Source of the DNA: JACKFB01 sp041389525
GTDB taxonomy: Bacteria; Myxococcota_A; UBA9042; PHBI01; JACKFB01
Length of the DNA: 43,875 nt
Reading direction: 5' to 3'
Assembly (NCBI GenBank): GCA_041389525.1
Contig: JAWKRR010000063.1
Span: 1 to 43,875 of the forward strand
In this document: positions 40,615-43,875 of the stretch, one piece after another
How positions within the stretch are numbered: the stretch's first letter is position 1
Layout: every line of letters starts with the position of its first letter
Notes under the pieces: generated by a model
The model's database searches: none
The model's input: the letters and a program-made list of their open reading frames with translations, nothing else
Told to the model about the DNA's origin: nothing
Made by a program: the position numbers and the translations under genes

Positions 40615-41451
40615 TTGAGCGGCCCCGAAACTCGCGCCACTGCTGCACGTATCGTCACCGAGCGTGATCTGTTGAAGGCGCTGCTGGGCCGCGACCCGGT
40701 GACCTGCGCCTACATGCTCGGCGATCTCGACGAGGCGTTCAGCGATTTCTGTACTTGGTACGGCGTGGACGGGGTCGACGGACTCGAGGGCGTCCTCCTG
40801 GTCTACGATGCGCTCAGCGTTCCGGTGCTCATCAGCTACGGTCAGTCAGGGGCCATCGAGGCCATCATGGCGGCCTTCTGGCACGACTTGCCAGGCCGCA
40901 CCCTGGTCCACCTGCAGCCTCACCACGTCGGCGCGGTCGACCAGGTCTTCGGGACTGAGGGGCTGGTCCCGATGCTGCGCATGGGGCTTCAGGCGCGCGA
41001 TTTTCGGCGCTCCGAGGCCGACACCTCCGCGGTGGAACAGCTCAGCCATCGCCACACCGGCGAGATCATCGAGCTGTACACGCACTATCCCGACAACTTC
41101 TTCGAGCCGGCGCAGCTGGATTCGGGGCACTACTGCGGCATCCGCGTCGACGACCGGCTGGTCTCGGTCGCGGGCGTGCACGTGCTCAGCCACGAGGCCT
41201 CCGTCGCGACGCTGGGCAACATCGTCACCCACCCCGATTTCCGCGGGCGGGGGCTCTCCACCGCGTGCACCAGCCACCTCTGCGCCCGCCTCCTCAGCGA
41301 GGGGGTCGGGACCCTGGCCCTCAACGTGAAACGCGAGAACCGCTCGGCCGTCCGCGTCTACGAGAAGCTCGGCTTCCGCTACCACTCCACGTACCTCGAG
41401 GGGCTGGTCATGCGGTCGGGCGAGGCGCCGGGCGGGGCAGGGCACTCGTGA
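40615..41451 (+). CDS. GNAT-family N-acetyltransferase
   Basis: 278 aa from a TTG at 40615, supported by GGGAGAG (40604-40610) and the promoter just upstream. The C-terminal half is a GNAT domain: SVATLGNIVTHPDFRGRGLSTA contains the acetyl-CoA pyrophosphate-binding R-G-x-G-L/x-x segment, and NVKRENRSAVRVYEKLGF is the conserved end of the fold. The N-terminal half (CAYMLGDLDEAF, FWHDLPGRTLVHLQP) looks like a degenerate second GNAT-like domain. Substrate unknown. The stop overlaps the next start as GTGA, so the two genes are coupled. Confidence 0.9.
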   Translation: MSGPETRATAARIVTERDLLKALLGRDPVTCAYMLGDLDEAFSDFCTWYGVDGVDGLEGVLLVYDALSVPVLISYGQSGAIEAIMAAFWHDLPGRTLVHLQPHHVGAVDQVFGTEGLVPMLRMGLQARDFRRSEADTSAVEQLSHRHTGEIIELYTHYPDNFFEPAQLDSGHYCGIRVDDRLVSVAGVHVLSHEASVATLGNIVTHPDFRGRGLSTACTSHLCARLLSEGVGTLALNVKRENRSAVRVYEKLGFRYHSTYLEGLVMRSGEAPGGAGHS

Positions 41452-41951
41452 ACGCGGCGCTGGCCCTCTGCGCGCTGGCGTGGGTGGCTGCGGCCCCCGA
41501 GCCGCCGCCGGAGACCCCGCGCCACACCGTCGGCGGCCTGAGCTTCGAGGTGCCGAAGGGCGCGGTGATCGAGGCCCTGAGCGGCCTCCCCGACAGCGTC
41601 TCCGGGGTGGCCGTGTCCGTCGACCTCGAGGTCCTGATGATCACGGTCTACGAGGGCAAGGGCGCGCCGTCCGAAGAACAGGCCCGCTCGGTGCACACCG
41701 AGGAGATCGAGCGCCAGGCCGCCGAGGCCGACAAGAAGTTCGAGACAGGCAGCTTTCGCCTAGCTGTTTTGGGGCGCAGCCGCTCCGGACGTGAGGTCCG
41801 CTACCGCCGCGCCGGCATCCGCGAGGTCGCGCGGGTCGTGGCGATCGGGCTGGACAGCCGCACCATCGTCGCGGCCTGGACTCTGCGCGCGAGCGAGGGC
41901 AACGGCGCCTCACCGGCGATCGTTCAGTCCTTCGCGGTCGCCAAGCGCTAA
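41448..41951 (+). CDS. Small secreted protein (hypothetical)
   Basis: 167 aa from a GTG at 41448 overlapping the GNAT stop. The first 16 residues (NAALALCALAWVAAA after the start) form a short signal peptide. The mature domain is alpha/beta (GGLSFEVPKGAVIEALSG, RTIVAAWTLRAS) with no cysteine and no catalytic motif that I recognise. Coupling to the acetyltransferase suggests a shared context but does not give a function. Confidence 0.72.
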   Translation: MNAALALCALAWVAAAPEPPPETPRHTVGGLSFEVPKGAVIEALSGLPDSVSGVAVSVDLEVLMITVYEGKGAPSEEQARSVHTEEIERQAAEADKKFETGSFRLAVLGRSRSGREVRYRRAGIREVARVVAIGLDSRTIVAAWTLRASEGNGASPAIVQSFAVAKR

Positions 41952-41975
41952 CCTGGCGGGGCCAGCACCATGAAG

Positions 41976-42039
41976 TTCGCGCAAAGACGCCAAGGCGCCG
42001 AGAGCGCGGGCCCTTGGCGGCTTTGCGCCTTGGCGCGAA
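41976..42039. repeat. Inverted repeat of the GCAAAGACGCCAAGG type
   Basis: TTCGCG (41976-41981) plus CAAAGACGCCAAGG (41982-41995) mirror CCTTGGCGGCTTTG (42012-42025) plus CGCGAA (42034-42039), with one mismatch in the 14-bp inner stem. An extra CGCCTTGG (42026-42033) interrupts the right arm and repeats the inner motif. It lies in the 154-nt gap between convergent genes and could serve as a terminator, but it is longer and more structured than the other junction hairpins. Confidence 0.7.
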
Positions 42040-42105
42040 CCCAACCGACTCCGCAAACGTGAGACAAGCCCTACCGGAGTCGAGCAGGATCCCGGTCGTG
42101 TGGGC

Positions 42106-43806
42106 CTACGACGTCGCGCCCGGCTTCGTCAGCAGGAAGGGGCCGATGGCGAGCGCGTCCATGTCCGTCGTGAAGTAGCACTTCAGGGCGTCCTCGACCG
42201 AGGTGACCATCGGCTCGCCCCGGATGTTGAAGCTGGTGTTGACCAGCACCGGGACGCCCGTGCGCCGCCCGAAGGCCTCGATGACGTCGTAGTAGGGCGG
42301 GTTCTGCTCGCGGTTCACGGTCTGCACGCGCGCGCCGCCGTCGACGTGGGTGACCGACTGCAGCACCTCGACCTTGTCGGGCAGGGTCGGGTAGACCACC
42401 AGCATGAAGGGCGCGCGCTCGGCGTGGGCGAAGAACTCGGCGCAGCGCTCCTCGAGGACCGCGGGCGCAAATGGTCGAAACCACTCGCGAAACTTCACGC
42501 GGGCGTTCAGCACTTCCTTGGTGTCGGCCGGCCTCGGGTCGGCGAGGATCGAGCGGAAACCGAGGGCCCGCGGCCCGAACTCGGCGCGACCTTGGAACCA
42601 GCCGACGATCTTGGTCTCGGCGAGCAGGTCGGCCGCGGCCTCGGCGATGCTGGCCGGCCGCGTGAACGTGCAGCCCGAGACCCGCAGGATCTTCTCGATG
42701 GTCGCTTCATCATAAGCCGGCCCGAGATCGTCGTTCTCCGGGTGGACGATGCGCGGGTCGTCGCCCAGGACGTGCGCGACGTGCAGCGCTGCGCCCAAGC
42801 TGGTGCCTGCGTCCGACGCGGCGGGCATGAAGTAGGCCTCGTCGAAGCCCGCCTCGAACCGGATGCGCGTGTTCGCCACGCAGTTCAGGGTCACGCCGCC
42901 CGCCATGCACAGCCGCGTCTCACCGGTGAGCGCGCGCGCCATCTTGGCGAGGTGCATGAGGATGTCCTCAGTCACCGCCTGCAGGCTGGCCGCGATGTCC
43001 ATGTGGCGCTGGTCGATGGCGCTCTCGGGCGCGCGCTCCGGTCCCAGCAGCTTCACGAGCTTGTCGGAGTAGCGGCGGCGCCGGTTCATCGTGTACGCGA
43101 AGTAGCTGAGGTCCAGCTCGAACCCGTCGTCGGTCAGGGTCACCAGCGGGCGCAGCGCCTCGTAGTAGGTCGGCTGCCCGTAGGACGCCAAGCCCATGAC
43201 CTTGCCTTCGCCGCTGTTGGCGCGAAAGCCGAGGAACTGGGTCAACGTCGCGTAGAGCGAGCCGACGGAGTGCGGGAACTCGATGAGGCGCAGGGTCTCG
43301 ATGTCGGTGCCGCGGCCTCGGGCGATGTGCGTCGAGCTGCGTTCGCCGTAGCCGTCCACCGTGAGGATCGCCGCGCTCTCGTAGTTCGAGCGGAAAAACG
43401 CGCCCGCCGCGTGGCACTCGTGGTGGGTGATGTAGTGGATGCGCAGCGGGTGGCCGTCGTCGAGCCACAGGGTCTGCTCGACGCGCCGCACGCCGGTGCC
43501 GTCGAAGTGGCGCATCAGGTGCACCGGCACCGAGTAGAGGTACTCGAGGTGGTCGCGCGGCACCGCGGTCAGGCGCGAGTTGGCCGGCTCCGCGTGGATG
43601 CCCGGGTTCCAGAAGAACCCGACCGCGTCGATGTCTTTGAGGGAGAGGCCGGCCTCCGCCAAGCACCAGCGCACCGCCCGCGTCGGGAAGGCGCCGTCGT
43701 GCTTGATGCGAGAGAGGCGTTCCTCTTGGACGGCGCCGACGACGCGACCGTCCACGACGAGGGCCGCCGCCGAGTCATTGGAGAAGTTGATGCCGAGGAC
43801 CTTCAT
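42106..43806 (-). CDS. Carbamoyltransferase, NodU/TobZ/CmcH family
   Basis: 566 aa. Transfers a carbamoyl group from carbamoyl phosphate, via carbamoyl-AMP, to a hydroxyl on a sugar or natural product. MKVLGINFSNDSAAALVVDG starts the Kae1-like N-terminal domain, and THHECHAAGAFF (His128, His129, His132) binds the metal. GGVTLNCVANTRIR, WFQGRAEFGPRALGFRSILADPR (YrdC-like adenylation site) and PVLVNTSFNIRGEP are intact. No glycosyltransferase or antibiotic cluster is visible in the window, though it continues past the right end. The start at 43806 has no ribosome binding site but a -10 box at a leaderless distance. Confidence 0.95.
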   Translation of the reverse strand: MKVLGINFSNDSAAALVVDGRVVGAVQEERLSRIKHDGAFPTRAVRWCLAEAGLSLKDIDAVGFFWNPGIHAEPANSRLTAVPRDHLEYLYSVPVHLMRHFDGTGVRRVEQTLWLDDGHPLRIHYITHHECHAAGAFFRSNYESAAILTVDGYGERSSTHIARGRGTDIETLRLIEFPHSVGSLYATLTQFLGFRANSGEGKVMGLASYGQPTYYEALRPLVTLTDDGFELDLSYFAYTMNRRRRYSDKLVKLLGPERAPESAIDQRHMDIAASLQAVTEDILMHLAKMARALTGETRLCMAGGVTLNCVANTRIRFEAGFDEAYFMPAASDAGTSLGAALHVAHVLGDDPRIVHPENDDLGPAYDEATIEKILRVSGCTFTRPASIAEAAADLLAETKIVGWFQGRAEFGPRALGFRSILADPRPADTKEVLNARVKFREWFRPFAPAVLEERCAEFFAHAERAPFMLVVYPTLPDKVEVLQSVTHVDGGARVQTVNREQNPPYYDVIEAFGRRTGVPVLVNTSFNIRGEPMVTSVEDALKCYFTTDMDALAIGPFLLTKPGATS

Positions 43807-43813
43807 GGCGCGG

Positions 43814-43842
43814 ACTTTAGACCAAGCGCCGGCCGGTGCCTA
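43814..43842 (-). promoter_or_regulatory. Promoter candidate giving a leaderless carbamoyltransferase mRNA
   Basis: On the minus strand TAGGCA (43837-43842) and TAAAGT (43814-43819) are spaced 17 nt, and 7 nt separate the -10 from the ATG at 43806. No ribosome binding site is visible. Confidence 0.4.
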
Positions 43843-43875
43843 CAGCGTCAACCCCCGCCTCAGCGCGCTGCAGAT

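Overview
The window is a stretch of very GC-rich chromosome, probably from a Myxococcota-like bacterium (formerly Deltaproteobacteria). The taxonomic hints are two lipoproteins with long Asp/Thr/Ser/Pro-rich stretches and a CGD-x-C-x-CPxDC motif, an AAA-TPR protein of the type seen in myxobacteria, and many HEAT/TPR proteins. This placement is inference; no rRNA or tRNA gene was found. About 36 genes fill nearly all of the sequence. Long open frames antisense to carB, the AAA-TPR gene and the Clp gene are GC-rich shadows and were left out.

Layout. 1-4.0 kb: a 5'-truncated L,D-transpeptidase and a secreted HEAT-repeat protein fused to a catalytically dead alpha/beta hydrolase. 4.0-7.9 kb: a B12-binding radical SAM/DUF2344 fusion (minus) and a TPR membrane protein. 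8.0-10.2 kb: two paralogous lipoproteins sharing a 20-cysteine scaffold. 10.2-11.6 kb: maf-yggS (minus). 11.7-20.1 kb: a housekeeping run with a HEAT protein, carB, greA, tsaE, a cysteine desulfurase, mnmA and rnc. The desulfurase, mnmA and rnc overlap at their ends and probably form an operon; desulfurase and MnmA fit together in tRNA 2-thiouridine synthesis. 20.1-24.8 kb: a small exported protein (minus), an ArfB-like protein without its GGQ motif, a YihY/BrkB membrane protein and an AAA-TPR protein. 24.8-27.6 kb: an acyl-CoA dehydrogenase with a C-terminal frameshift, a G-rich repeat array, and ygfZ (all minus). 27.7-32.8 kb: an FAH-family hydrolase followed by a MoxR-DUF58-transglutaminase operon. 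32.8-43.9 kb: ddl, a ClpA-type ATPase, a Uma2 nuclease, a PECR-like SDR, an unrecognised HExxH protein, a GNAT/secreted-protein pair and a NodU/TobZ-type carbamoyltransferase.

Points that stand out. Several proteins have lost hallmark catalytic residues: Ser and His of the HEAT-fused hydrolase, GGQ of the ArfB-like protein, the first Walker A Gly of TsaE, and the Walker B acid of the AAA-TPR protein. Three different kinds of short intergenic repeat occur: a G-rich CACGGAGG array bracketed by a 16-bp direct repeat, a GCAAAGACGCC-type inverted repeat, and a 7-nt-periodic GCGTTCA element. Compact hairpins, often containing stop codons, sit at the convergent gene junctions. Four genes lack a ribosome binding site but have a -10-like box placed so that transcription would begin at the start codon, suggesting leaderless mRNAs.

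No CRISPR array, prophage, insertion sequence or complete defence island was seen. All functions come from reading motifs by eye; no database search was run.
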